A stretch of 64,000 bases of DNA, from positions 26,772,583-26,836,582 of the forward strand of contig CM037874.1 in assembly GCA_021292105.1 (NCBI GenBank). Direction: 5' to 3'. This DNA is from Anadara kagoshimensis (taxonomy: Eukaryota; Mollusca; Bivalvia; Arcoida; Arcidae). Positions 1-10,879 of the stretch are shown here, piece after piece; position 1 is the first letter of the stretch, and every line of letters begins with the position of its first letter. A model generated the notes under the pieces. It searched no databases. It was not told the origin of the DNA and was given only the letters and a program-made list of their open reading frames with translations. Position numbers and translations under genes: made by a program.

Positions 1-193
1 CGTAAAATTTACCGTAAAAATGTTCTAATTATTCCGGATTTTGACCAATTATTCCGGATTTTGTCTGATTATTTCGGATTTGGTCTAGAAATTTCGGATT
101 TGATCTAAATATTCCGGATTTTCGCAAAGATTACGGAAAGTGTCTAACTATTCCGGAATTTCGCAATTATTCCGGTAAAACACCCTTCTAGTG
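1..193. repeat. Family R2, CCGGAAT foldback element (right part, cut by window edge)
   Basis: The sequence is a run of degenerate units of about 20 bases built on ATTCCGGATTTTGxCTGATT. It ends in the terminal motif ACCGGAATAATTGCGAAA/CACTAGAAGGG read on the minus strand. The last 75 bases match the left arm of the complete element at 48506-49149 in reverse complement, so this copy lies in the opposite orientation. The rest lies left of the window. Confidence 0.85.
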
Positions 194-616
194 TATATTT
201 GTTTTGTGATTACACATGAATAAGTAAATAAGGCAATCTGTGAATTATTAAAAGAGTTAATAAACTCCTATTTTGAAACATTTGAATTATCAATGACCTA
301 ATGTCCTAAAAACATAAAACATGACGTTCTACGTTAACACAATCAATTTATAGTTTTCAGCATTCCAATAAACTTATATTTCATTTACAGAGCAAGAACA
401 CGTCGGCTAGCAATAGTTACACTGTTGAAAGCGAAAAAGTATAATATTATATTGTATTAACGAAGTTTTCTTAGACATTTGTGTCATCTATAATAAATGA
501 CAAATAATTTTCTTGTATATGTTTTTAATAATTAAATACTTTCTGTGTGGGTTTTTGTTTTCTTAGCATTGTTTTATTATAGTTTAATAAAACCAACAAT
601 TGACGCTTTTTTGCAC

Positions 617-678
<62 letters not shown>

Positions 679-857
679 GAATTGCCATAGAACGTTGATG
701 TTAAAACATGTTTCTGTTTATGTACGTTTGTCTAGCCACCCCTTCCAAAACTCAGTTATTTTTAGACTGTAAGTTCCCTTTTTGAAACTTTTAGTATTCC
801 CTTTGCTAATTACATTATTATTTTGCTACGCTTGAACTTACAATTATTGAACCTTAC
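194..857. other. AT-rich non-coding stretch with a (GA)n microsatellite at 619-675
   Basis: No conserved coding signal is visible. The only structured part is an uninterrupted (GA)n tract of about 57 bases. It makes an open frame of alternating Arg-Glu that is not a gene. Positions 842-857 are the start of the intron that follows the lectin exon on the minus strand. Confidence 0.7.
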
Positions 858-1119
858 CTACGCACTCATAGTTAATTTCCATGTAGCTTGATACCGAAGG
901 ACAATTGTCTGGAAAGTTACCATCGTTCGCAATTATAGAGCAGAATGTCAAACCATCACACATACCAGCCAACCCAGCTGTGACGTCATTTTCAGGGCAT
1001 GTAACAGAATCAGCCCCATTGTTACAGTGAGTCAAACTTTGTCTTCCGTAAGTAGCATTAGTAATCTGGATCTCCAGTAATGAACATGATAATAATGCCG
1101 TACTGCCCTCACATGTCCG
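858..1119 (-). CDS. Rhamnose/galactose-binding lectin (SUEL-type) domain exon, partial gene
   Basis: The minus strand encodes about 87 residues that form one complete galactose-binding lectin domain of the sea-urchin-egg-lectin type. Visible landmarks in order are TCEGSTALLSC, ITNATYGR, CNNGADSVTCPE, MCDGLTFCSI, DGNFPDNCP and MEINYECV. Eight cysteines are present, the number expected for the four disulfides of the fold. YGR and the DNCP-like motif are the sugar-binding landmarks of the family. Such domains bind rhamnose or galactose and occur in secreted defence lectins and in adhesion receptors. The exon ends in phase 1 at a GTAAGG donor (857 downward). The upstream side is odd: a T-rich tract runs into GCGG with no AG acceptor at the expected place. 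No ATG is present, so this is an internal exon. Other exons of the gene, and hence its architecture, cannot be identified here. A domain fossil is possible. Confidence 0.8.
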
Positions 1120-1252
1120 CAAAAAAATTGCTTTAATGTAATAATAATAATAATAAAAAAAAATCGAGAAACTTCATCGTTAAACTCTTACCAAGATATA
1201 TAAACACATAGAATTACACATGCAATAAACTACCTAGATCAATTGCCCGAAG

Positions 1253-1612
1253 AGAAGCTGCGGTGGCCTAATGGATAAGAAGTCAGTCTACGAATCGAAT
1301 CCAGGGTCTCTCACCGCTGTGAGTTTGAGCTCCGCTCAGACCACATGTGGGAAAGTAAATTTTCCTTGCCATTGGCCTTTACTGGTTCACCTGGTATCAG
1401 TATAATGTAACTGGGGGTGGGGGTGGTACGCTTGTCTGCGGCGTACTAACTGTGCGAGCTATAATGTTAAAGTCGCCTTGTGTGCACTTGTACAAGGCAG
1501 ACCATACAACACACTCGCACTTCACTTGCATACACGAACTTGTTCATAGATTAATCCATAGAGATTAATAAAATTGATGATGCGACGTTAAGCAACAATC
1601 AACCAACCAACT
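1253..1612 (+). mobile_element. tRNA-derived SINE family B, full-length copy with target-site duplication
   Basis: The 5' head GCGGTGGCCTAATGGATAAG resembles a tRNA gene (A-box region), followed by an ATCGAATCC B-box-like stretch. The body contains TGGTACGCTTGTCTGCGGCG and ACAAGGCAGACCATACAACA. The tail ends in GATGCGACGTTAAGCAAC and a CAACCAACC repeat. It is flanked by a direct repeat, AATTGCCCGAAG at 1241-1252 and AATTGCCCAAAG at 1613-1624, as expected for LINE-driven insertion. Confidence 0.85.
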
Positions 1613-1918
1613 AATTGCCCAAAGTCCCGCTTGCTTACTAGTTGGATTATAGAAAATGTGCGCCTTGGGTATTGATATTTTAAAAAGTTATGTTAAAGGT
1701 TGGTGTATTTGATTACTTTGTCAGCAGAGGCGAATTTAGGTTTTTAGTTTATGACTACAGTAAATTTGATTTTCAAAAACATTTGATTAAAGTAACAGAG
1801 CTTTGAACAACGATTTACAGATGTATTAATGGATTCTTAGTACATTATTGTTACTTATTTTGATAGATGATTTGCATAATTATGGGACACCAATGGTCAT
1901 TTTTGTTTTGATACAACA

Positions 1919-2139
1919 GAGTTGAGTTGAGTTGAGTAATGGTGTTTAACATCCCAGTCAAGAATATTTCAATTATATCGAGACGTCGTCAGCTATAGGC
2001 GAAGGTGCAGAAATTTTGCATGTGCGTTGCGCTGATGGCATTATACAGCAGGGTTCTTTATCGTGCTAAGCCTAGAGGTTCGAACCCACGACCTCCCACT
2101 TACGAAGCGAGCACTCTACCAACTGAGCTATCGCAGTGG
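1919..2139 (-). mobile_element. tRNA-derived SINE family A, internally shortened copy
   Basis: Read on the minus strand, the head is tRNA-like with an A box (TAGCTCAGTTGGTAGAG) and a B box (GGTTCGAACC). The tail ends TTAAACACCATTACTCAACT. About 120 internal bases present in the copies at 45099 and 54667 are missing. The insertion is bounded by TTTGATACAACAG (1907-1919) and TTTGATACAATAG (2140-2152), a target-site duplication. Confidence 0.88.
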
Positions 2140-2469
2140 TTTGATACAATAGACTGTATGCAGCAAAAGTAACATGGAACTTATAATCAAAATGTTGTGT
2201 ACAGAATGTCATCTTTAATCAGTTTGCTAATATAATTTCTTTACCGGTTTTAGTTTTGCAGCACTATACAATCGTTTCGGAGTTAAATTCATCATCAGTA
2301 ATGCTTGAACCAAAATTATGGAAATCCAAGAATGTTGAAATGAAAAGTAACGCAAAAGAAAGTTTTTTGAAGAATTTTAAAATTTATGAAGTGATAGTTA
2401 AATCATATTTCTATAACATTTATATTATTTCAAGAACTACAACGTCGTTTTAAAAATACATTAAAAACA

Positions 2470-2540
2470 CTTAAGTGCACCCGGCCTCACTTCCCTGGTA
2501 GGATTGTGATTTGGATATAGACCGGTATATCTTTGTGTTA
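2470..2540 (+). repeat. Family R3 short dispersed repeat, internally deleted copy
   Basis: GTGCACCCGGCCTCACTTCC is followed directly by GGATTGTGATTTGGATAT. The middle of the R3 consensus (compare 62528-62670) is absent. R3 is the most frequent repeat of the window, with about 15 copies on both strands. Confidence 0.7.
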
Positions 2541-2914
2541 GAATCTTGGATGTTAAGGTTTTTTTCAAGTAATTACAAAACAAGAGCATATACTCACCAG
2601 AAGTGTAACCGGAGCAGAACAGCAAACAAAGCAATATACTTGATAAGGTTATACCTACAATTATGCAAACATGAAAGTGTAACTGATTCTTTTTATAAGT
2701 TTAAGTCAAAACTTACTATACAATACAATGATAAAAATCGATAAAACATAATGTTATAGTCCAAAAAGAAAATAATGAAATAATAAATTTATATCTACTG
2801 TAAACGTATTTATGTTCGCGGTTTACTAGTTTTCGCTAATTTCGCGAACGTTTGTTTTGCGCGAAAATTAATTCTGAGCGAAAATTTTATTTAACTTATT
2901 GTGTTGTAGTGCAT

Positions 2915-3234
2915 TGTTACGCCACATAGCGGTGTTGCCGCATAAACGCGCCCATCACGTCTATGCGGGGAATTCCAACGCATAAAGAGGTCGGCCACGT
3001 TTATGCGGTAGCGTTCAACGCATATAGATGTGTTGCTTATATGCGGCGGAAGGGTGCCTTTTTGACGCATAAAGAGGACTAATTTAAATTTATATCTCGA
3101 CAAAAACGGTGGTGGTGATATTGATGATGACGTGGTGATGGCAATCCCATACCCCTCCCCACCATATTTAACCAACTGACTAAGTTTCAGTTCAATCGGA
3201 TGTACGGTTTTCTTTCAAATGCACGTAAACCAAA

Positions 3235-3286
<52 letters not shown>

Positions 3287-3578
3287 CTATTACTATACCC
3301 CTCACCCCTGAGGGCAGAGAGATAATAATATAATGATAATGATGATGGTCATCAGATGATAATGATAATGATGGTGTTTTTAGTGAAGCTGGTAATGATG
3401 ATGGAGGTGTGTGAGTGATGATAGTGAAGGATATTATGGTACCGTGCTTTAAATGTTTTCTTTATGCGGCTGAAAGTAGCATTTTTGCCGCATAAAAGCG
3501 TTCTCTTTATGAGTTGAAATTCCCCGCATAGACGTGTTGGAACACGTTTATGCGACAACACCGCTATGTGGCGTTACA
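2915..3578. mobile_element. Family R1 foldback MITE, copy 1
   Basis: It starts TGTTACGCCACATAGCGGTG and ends with the inverse CACCGCTATGTGGCGTTACA, a terminal inverted repeat of at least 23 bases. The inversion continues imperfectly inward, with repeated GCATAAA/TTTATGC words in both arms. The interior carries a (CA)n tract (3236-3283), ATGATG-rich sequence and a block ending CCGATTGA / TCAATCGG shared with copy 2. There is no transposase, so it is non-autonomous. Confidence 0.9.
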
Positions 3579-3893
3579 TATTACAAAAACGCGAAAATTT
3601 AACTACGCGGATATGTGTAAAGTTTCTATACCGCGAAAATAAATACACGCGAAATTAAATACGTTTATAGTATATTCAACATACGTTACATAACAGTAAA
3701 TAGAAGAAATCACTGTGTGGCTGAAAAAAAACCCACATCAGCAAGGTAAAGTTCAAGTTCTTAATTCCAATAAATTGTACATTTACAATACAGAGAATAT
3801 ATAATGCATAATAATATACATGATAATGGACAAAACCATACGTGACTAGTTCATATAATTTATAATTTAAACAGCAGAAATTTCTCTCTCATT

Positions 3894-4242
3894 GTAAACT
3901 TACTCTCCGCTGTAAGCTAGTGCGAGACCGCTCAGACCACATGTGAGAAAGTGAATTTTCGTTGCCATTGGCCTTTATTAGTTCACCTGATATCAGTATA
4001 AAGGACTTGGGGAGTGGTACGCTTGTCTGCGGCGTACTGACTTGGTTAGTTAGCACCTCAAAGTCGCCCTGAGTGAGCGCTAGTACAAGGCAGATCATAC
4101 AACATACTCGCACTTCACATGCATACACTAACTTGTTCATAGATTAATCCAAAAGATTAATAAAACAAGTCTGGTCGCGAATAGCTGAAAAAATTGCTGA
4201 TGCGACGTTAAGCAACATTCAACCAAACCATCCAAACAAATA
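3894..4242 (+). mobile_element. SINE family B, copy with degraded or truncated head
   Basis: The body and tail match the copy at 1253, including GACCACATGTGAGAAAGTGA, ACAAGGCAGATCATACAACA and GATGCGACGTTAAGCAAC. The tRNA-like head is not recognisable. CTCTCTCATT occurs on both sides (3884-3893 and 4243-4252) and may be the target-site duplication. Confidence 0.8.
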
Positions 4243-4479
4243 CTCTCTCATTTCTTTCAAATTTCATTCCAACATAAATTACAAAATCTTTCATTCCTAT
4301 TTATATAGATTCGATTGGTAATCAATGGTTGCTTCCCTAAATGTACCTAAAATAATTTTATTTTCTTACAGAGATACGCAGAAATCCAAATCTACACGTA
4401 GCTGCTCATGCGTGAAATAATCTAAGCTAGCGATACCTGCGGTCACACCTGTACATTACTTTACTATGGGAAAGTAAAA

Positions 4480-5700
4480 TGTGGAGATTTCAAACCTTGT
4501 TTTCGTTTTATAAAAAAAAATTATGAAAATCTTATAGTTACCATAAGAAACTACAGATTGTCATAAACATTCAGATATAAAAATGATCTAGTTGTGTTAA
4601 AAAAAACCGTTTCCACTTTTAATTACTTTAGGTGACATACTCATAACATTTAAAGTACATTCCATGCCGAGTCCGTCAAATTTGTGAAAACTGTGTGATT
4701 TTGAACACAAATTATTAATTCAAAGACAAAATTTAGGAAAATCTTACAGTTACCACTAGAAAATATAAATCTTCCTGAATATTCAAATCTTGAATTCATG
4801 AAGATACATTAAAAAAAAAACGTTTCCACTTTTAAATTGAAAATTGTGTGAAAACGGGTTTTACAACTGTTTAGTTGGATGTTCAGTCGAGTGTACAGAC
4901 AACTGCTACACGGGAATCGTTGGATTGTAACAGTGGCATTATATTAGTTGTAGAATTCATAAGAAAATTTGTTGATTTGTTTTATTATTATTTTCCAGTA
5001 ATTTTACGGGCCTGATAAATTTCGTATAAATTAGAACTTTAAAGTTTGAACAATGAAAATTTCTCCATAAATCCGAACCATTCAGTAGATAAATGAATCG
5101 GTGACATTAGATATAGCTAGATTCCCACTCATTTAATAAATGTAGATACATGTATTTCCAAATGGATACTTTTTATTTACTGGAAAATAATATTCTCAAC
5201 ATTTTTTTTTTATAATTCTTTCTATTGTCGTACTTCAATAAACAAAACAGAAAACTAAGATCCTATCACTGTAAATTTGTATTGTTATAACCATTGCTTT
5301 ATATAAAGTTACAATGGGAACTAGATATACCCGATTTTCAAATTTAAATTTCACCAATTATTTTCTGAAAATGTCTGGTTCTCAGTAAAAAATATATACT
5401 GTCACGAATATTCAAATATAAAAATGATTAAAATATCTTAAAAAAAAATCCATTCCACTTTTTGATTTAAAATATGGTGACATTTTACTTAATGCCCCTA
5501 TGAAACTCATTAGAAATTGCACAGCACTGTTTTTATAAACAGCTTTTTTCTTATTAAAGAAATAGAAAAGTGAAAATGTCTGGTTTTCATGATAAAATTC
5601 ACATTGTGATGAAATATCTATTCCACTTTTAATTTTAAAATTAGGTGGTACAATATTTGTATCAATATTTCAGTCAGTGAATAAGGGCCGATAGGATAGT
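4480..5700 (+). repeat. Family R12: degenerate tandem of about 200-230-bp units, also found at 45552
   Basis: The phrase ATTCAAATATAAAAATGATT followed by an A-run and TCCATTCCACTTTT recurs near 4569, 4780 and 5409. A shortened unit lies near 5612. The segment 5313-5698 is nearly the same as 45552-45988, from GGGAACTAGATATACCCGAT to CAGTCAGTG(A/G)ATAAGGGCC. No coding capacity or terminal repeats are seen. Confidence 0.75.
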
Positions 5701-7175
5701 ACTGAAGTTGAAAATCATAAGAAATAACCTATAGAATATGCTTTTTGAAGAGCTGTTACAATCATTACTCCATTTAAAATTGATCACATACTTACAATTT
5801 AACAGACTTAACAAACTACTTTTATTAAAGGTTTGACAAAATAAAATAATGAAAATATTACTCATACTAAATTCATTGAAATTGACTTAACTTTATAATA
5901 GTTACGAAGTAATAAACGAAGTTATTATTTGACTGCGTGTTTTCTTTTGTTCTGACAGCTGGTCCATTGGAGTGGTATATTTGGCGATATTCAATAATGC
6001 AATAATGACAAAAAGTCTGTGAATGGTTGACAGACCAGTTAAACACTATAAATAGAAACAGTGGTATCGACCAAAAATAGAAAAGGGACTTTAAGGAAAC
6101 CCATCACCATGGCTTCATATTTATCAATCCAAACAAAAAATAGCAAGTACTGTTGTCCTTGACATAATTTGGCGATATACATTTTTTTAAAATGACGGAC
6201 GACGAGCAGTGCAAATGCCTGGCGTTTGCAGAAATTTTGCTTGTGCATTGCGTTGATAGGATTATACAGCAGGGTTCTTTATCTTGCCAAGCCTAACGCG
6301 ACATGGTACCTCGTTTGTTTTAAGTTCTCATCCGAAAAAACCTAATGCAAATAAAAAGAAGTTATTTAAAAGAAAAAAATTACCGACTTGATGAACATCT
6401 TCAATTAGGCAAAATTTGGGAGCAGTGTGCTGATTGCAGCACTAAATTCGGATTTTTATACCATTTTGAAGTGTCATATAATAAAACAACGGGCCGTCAT
6501 AAAAAGAGATAAACAATTGTAATGAAAGGTTTATGTCATTTGACTTCATGCTAAAAAGTTTTAAAAAAAAGTGTTTTTTTTATTTTGACAACAACTTTTA
6601 GCGCCATCTTGAATCAAGCAAAACCTTAAAACGATGCCAATGTCGCCAACTACTTGTTGTAACGCCATTCGAGACTACGAGGCTTGGCTCATCGTAAAAT
6701 TAACCAGTTTTTTCCAATATCTACTTTAGCTGTACCGGGTATGTGATTTAAATGTCGAACTTAATTGATGATTTTTTTATATTTGATAATATAAATCCAA
6801 ACTATTGCTTGTTTTTGTTTGTACTCTTCTTTCGACATTTTAATCGAAGTACTGCACGTCAGTTTGGTCAATTGAATTGTTCATTATTGGTAACACATCG
6901 TTCTTTGTTTTAGCTTTTTGATAAAGAATGTAGGTTTTAATATTCCATTACATACATTACCAGATTTATATTAAATATTTATTTTAACGATAAAATAAAC
7001 AGCTCATTCCGTGAGTTCTACAATTTGAATTATGTGTTTTTAAGGTAATGCGTCGTGTGGTTTTAAACTTAATTTATATATTTTAATTTCTAACAATCTA
7101 TACATCCGGCCTTTAGAAGACACGATTTAAAAGCAATTTACACACAATTACATACAATAACTACACTTATGATAA
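5701..7175. other. AT-rich non-coding stretch with a SINE A fragment at 6229-6341
   Basis: A fragment of SINE family A lies on the minus strand at 6229-6341 (TTATACAGCAGGGTTCTTTA and ACCTCGTTTGTTTTAAGTTC). I see nothing else organised here. Confidence 0.6.
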
Positions 7176-7408
7176 AAAATAGCACTTTATTGTAATGTTT
7201 TGTTCACTATACCTACCACCAAGAGTGCACTTAATAATATAAGGTTTTGACCAAAATAGCACTTTATTGTAATGTTTTGTTCACTATACCTACCAACAAG
7301 AGTGCGTTAGCACCAAGAGTGCACTTAATACTATCAGATGTTGACCAAAATAGCACTTTACTGTAATGTTTTGTTGACTATATCTACCAACTTAATACTA
7401 TAAGGTAT
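7176..7408 (+). repeat. Three tandem copies of a 65-90-bp unit
   Basis: AAATAGCACTTTATTGTAAT followed by GTTTTGTTCACTATACCTAC is repeated near 7187, 7254 and 7349. AAGAGTGCACTTAATA occurs in the first two. The copies are similar enough to indicate a fairly recent tandem expansion. Confidence 0.85.
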
Positions 7409-7540
7409 TGAGGAAACCGGTTTATATAAGATTATATTCTTGTTCTGGGATTCTCTACATATACGTTACTTAGTAATTATTTTTAAAAACTGTAGTTCAT
7501 GAAAAATATTGTTTAAACTACTATAGGGTACCATTCGTAC

Positions 7541-8126
7541 CACACACACATATACTGAAGATACCATTAACAAAATGTTAGGGTTTCTGACAGGCACAAA
7601 TTCATTTTTATTAAGCAAAACTATTTTTAAACAAACAATCGGTATACCAATGGACACAAACTGTGCACCTCTGACTGCTGGCTAATTGATGATTTTATTC
7701 ATATGAACCAGAATTTATGCATTACCTAGTTAAATATGAAGATGACACTTTGACAATTCAGTTAATTCTGGAGAATGTGTGAATAACATCTATCCTTGTC
7801 AATTTGAAATGGAATGCACTGTTACGCAAACACAAACACAAACACAAACATATACTGAAGATACCATTAACAATTTCTTTTGAAAGGCACAATATTTTGT
7901 GTTCAGCAAAATTATTTTCAGACAAACAATCGGTATACCAATGGACGCAAACTGTGGATCACTGCTGGCTAATTGATGGTTTTATCCACGTGAACCAGAA
8001 TTTATGCAGAACCTTGTTAAATCTGAAGATGAAACTTTGACAAATTAGTTAATTTGATTTCTAAATATCTGGAGAATTTGTGAATAACATCTATCCTTGT
8101 CAATTTGAAATGGAATGCACTGTTAC
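7541..8126 (+). repeat. Tandem duplication of a roughly 290-bp segment next to R1 copy 2
   Basis: Both units start CATATACTGAAGATACCATT, contain CAAACAATCGGTATACCAAT, and end TCAATTTGAAATGGAATGCA plus CTGTTACGC. The first unit runs about 7548-7827 and the second about 7850-8130. An AAACAC microsatellite lies between them. The shared end CTGTTACGC is the first part of the R1 element that starts at 8121. Confidence 0.85.
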
Positions 8127-8383
8127 GCCACATAGCGGTGTTGCCGCATAAACGTATTCCAACACGTCTATGCGTGGAATTTTAACGCATCAAGAGTGTA
8201 CGATTTTATGCGGCAAAAAGGCTACCTTCCTCCGCATAAAACACAATATCATATTACCCTTCACTGTCATCAACTTCACCTTCATCATCATTACCACCGT
8301 CACTACAAACATCACCATTATCATAATATTATTATCCCCCGCCGTCAGGAGTGAGGGGGATATAGCAGTGTCGCCGTACGCGC

Positions 8384-8421
<38 letters not shown>

Positions 8422-8788
8422 ATAATTTGGTTACCGTGCATGTGAAAGAAAACCGTACATCCGATTGAGCTGAAACTTGGTCAGTTAATTCAATATGGTG
8501 GTGAGTGTTATGGGATTGCCACCACCATGTCATCATTAATGTCACCACCACGTCATCACTAATGTCACAACCACTGTTTTTGTCGAGATATAAGCTCTTT
8601 TTAGATTCGTTAAAATTAGTTCTACATGTATTTATGCGTCAAAAGGGCAACCATGTGCCGTATATAAGCAACACATCTTCATGCGTTAACGCCGCCACAT
8701 AAACGTGGCCGACCTCTTTACGCCTTGAAAATCCCCGCATAGACGCGTCGGGCGTGTTTATGCGGCAGCACCGCTATGTGGCGTCACA
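8121..8788. mobile_element. Family R1 foldback MITE, copy 2
   Basis: The ends TGTTACGCCACATAGCGGTG and CACCGCTATGTGGCGTCACA are inverted repeats. The interior has a (GT)n tract near 8390-8420 and GATGATG/CATCATC-rich arms. It has the same organisation and length (668 bp) as copy 1 (664 bp). Confidence 0.9.
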
Positions 8789-10235
8789 ATGACCGACCGA
8801 TTGTGCTTAATATTTTGACGGCAATTATTATATCCACGACATGCTACATATAAAGCGCTTTAACAAAACGTGACTACTTCAAGTTGTTATTGTCCATTTT
8901 ACTTTTCTATGGAGCAATGATCTTACTTCTAGTGTTTATATAAATGATGTATTATTCCACAGTTAATAGGGCAAGATAGAGCTTTTTTCCACTTCGGGAA
9001 ATTTATACAACTAATCAAGCTACTTATAAATAAAAAGATAGCCTAAAACCGTGTCAGATGGAGAGGTGGAGGTGTTGTTGCGACCCTTTGTTCCCCAGGA
9101 AATCAAGAGGAATAAGCAAGCTAAGCATAAATAAATAATTGAATGAATTGTTGTTTCGGGAATATTACAAGTCCATGCTTATCAATGCCCTCAAACATTT
9201 TATGCCCGACATCACAGTGTTGTTGATGGCTCTGTATCCAAATTATCTTGGGTGTTTGACGTATCTTTTTTTTCTTTCTTTCTTCGATTCAAAATTTTGA
9301 AGCGAGTGTAGCTGGCGAGACAGCAGTTTTTTCTTTCAAAAGCACGCGATCTTACTTCTGGTAAAAGCTCAAGGGTTAACCTAATTTGTCAGTTAATGTG
9401 AGTTTGAGATTATGATTTGAACATGAACCGATATGTTTCGTGTTTCATTAATGATAAAGGAAGGACTCGGAATAAAAGTAGCGCTCCATTAAAAGATTAT
9501 TTTTTAAATTTATTTTTACGCTTTTCGATTTGGTTCTTCTTCTCCTGTTAAATCTAGAGAGTCATACAACCATATCTTACAGAGATTTATACTTGTATAT
9601 TTACAATCACTTATTTTTCCTACATTATCTGATTGATAAAAATTACATTTTACATTCGTTTACATTTCAGTAAACTAGCATAACCTGTCAATCTTTCGTC
9701 AAAATCTGAATTTTGGTTTGGGTTGTTTATTGTTACGTCAGAGAGGGCGGGGCTAATTGCAGTGAAGGGATGAAATGACTTCAAAGACACCGGGCAAAAA
9801 TGACATCGATTATGATTGCAAATATGAAAGAACTTGCAATTAGATATAGTTTACAGTTTTTTTTTAATTGAAAATTCTATCATAAATTGGTTCGCATTTT
9901 ATAAGAATTGCCAATACCCAACTATTGTTTATACCCCGTAAACAACAACCAATTGAAACTTATGTCTAAAGTGTACAGATAAGAAAATGAAAATAATAAT
10001 TTTCAATATTAAGAACTCAATATTATAATTTAATTGAAGAATACAAACAAGAAAACCACTGTAGATAAAACAGTCATAAATGTCATGTTAAAACAACATC
10101 TACTAAAAGATTATTTTCCTATTTAAGTTTTTGCCATGTTCTCCTTTTAATATCTTTTTGTGTTTTGTTAATGAAATAACCTTCAAAACAAACAACTGCA
10201 GACTATTTTCAAAACGTCACTGTTTGGTCATCAAG
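8789..10235. other. AT-rich non-coding stretch, nothing recognised
   Basis: No open frame with protein-like composition, no tRNA-like motif and no terminal repeats were seen. Confidence 0.5.
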
Positions 10236-10264
10236 TTTTTTTTTTTTTTTGGGGGGGGGGGGGG
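10236..10264 (+). repeat. Homopolymer junction T15-G14
   Basis: Fifteen T are followed directly by fourteen G, then TGGGG. The length of such a tract is unreliable in any assembly. Confidence 0.85.
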
Positions 10265-10327
10265 TGGGGATTTTGTTATATAGACGTCGTAGAATGTAAT
10301 TCCTTTTTTTTACTTCGTAACTCCTCA

Positions 10328-10556
10328 GAGGTAGTTGGTATCAGTATAATGTGACTGAGGTGGTACGCTTGTCTGTGGCGTACTGACTCTGTGAGCTAGC
10401 ATGCTAAAATCGCCCTGAGTGCACGCTAGTACAAGGCAGACCATAAAACACATGCATTGTTCATAGATGAATTAATAGATATTAATTAAATTGTTCTCGT
10501 CGCGAATAGCTGAAAAATTACTGATGCGACGTTAAGCAACATTCAACCAACCAACC
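10328..10556 (+). mobile_element. SINE family B, 5'-truncated copy
   Basis: It contains GGTATCAGTATAATGTGACT, TGGTACGCTTGTCTGTGGCG, ACAAGGCAGACCATAAAACA and the tail GATGCGACGTTAAGCAAC. The tRNA-like head is missing. Confidence 0.85.
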
Positions 10557-10879
10557 TTAAGAGTTAGATATTCGTATTCGTAAAAAATTAAGCAAAGTGA
10601 ACGTTGCCAATCTTAAACTTAAGATAATAAGGGTGGTGGTCGATATTTTTGTGGCAAGTTCAGTTTTCAGCTGATTTTATTTCGTTATTACTTTTTAAAT
10701 CTTATTTTCTGTATACAGAACGGAGTAATTAAAACTTTTCTCCAAGTTTAGGTATGTAGGTAGTCATCATTCAGTCATCCTATCATGTTTGATTTTGACG
10801 TTTTTGGAAAACAAATGTTGTATTCGTCTTGTACATAATGTCATTGTTTGATTATACTATATACAAAAAGTATATCGCG

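Noticed and set aside
2075-2138. Functional tRNA gene
   Set aside because: The A and B boxes are present, but the same head is joined to a common tail in many copies with target-site duplications. It is a SINE head, and the same applies to those at 45380, 54960 and 60460.
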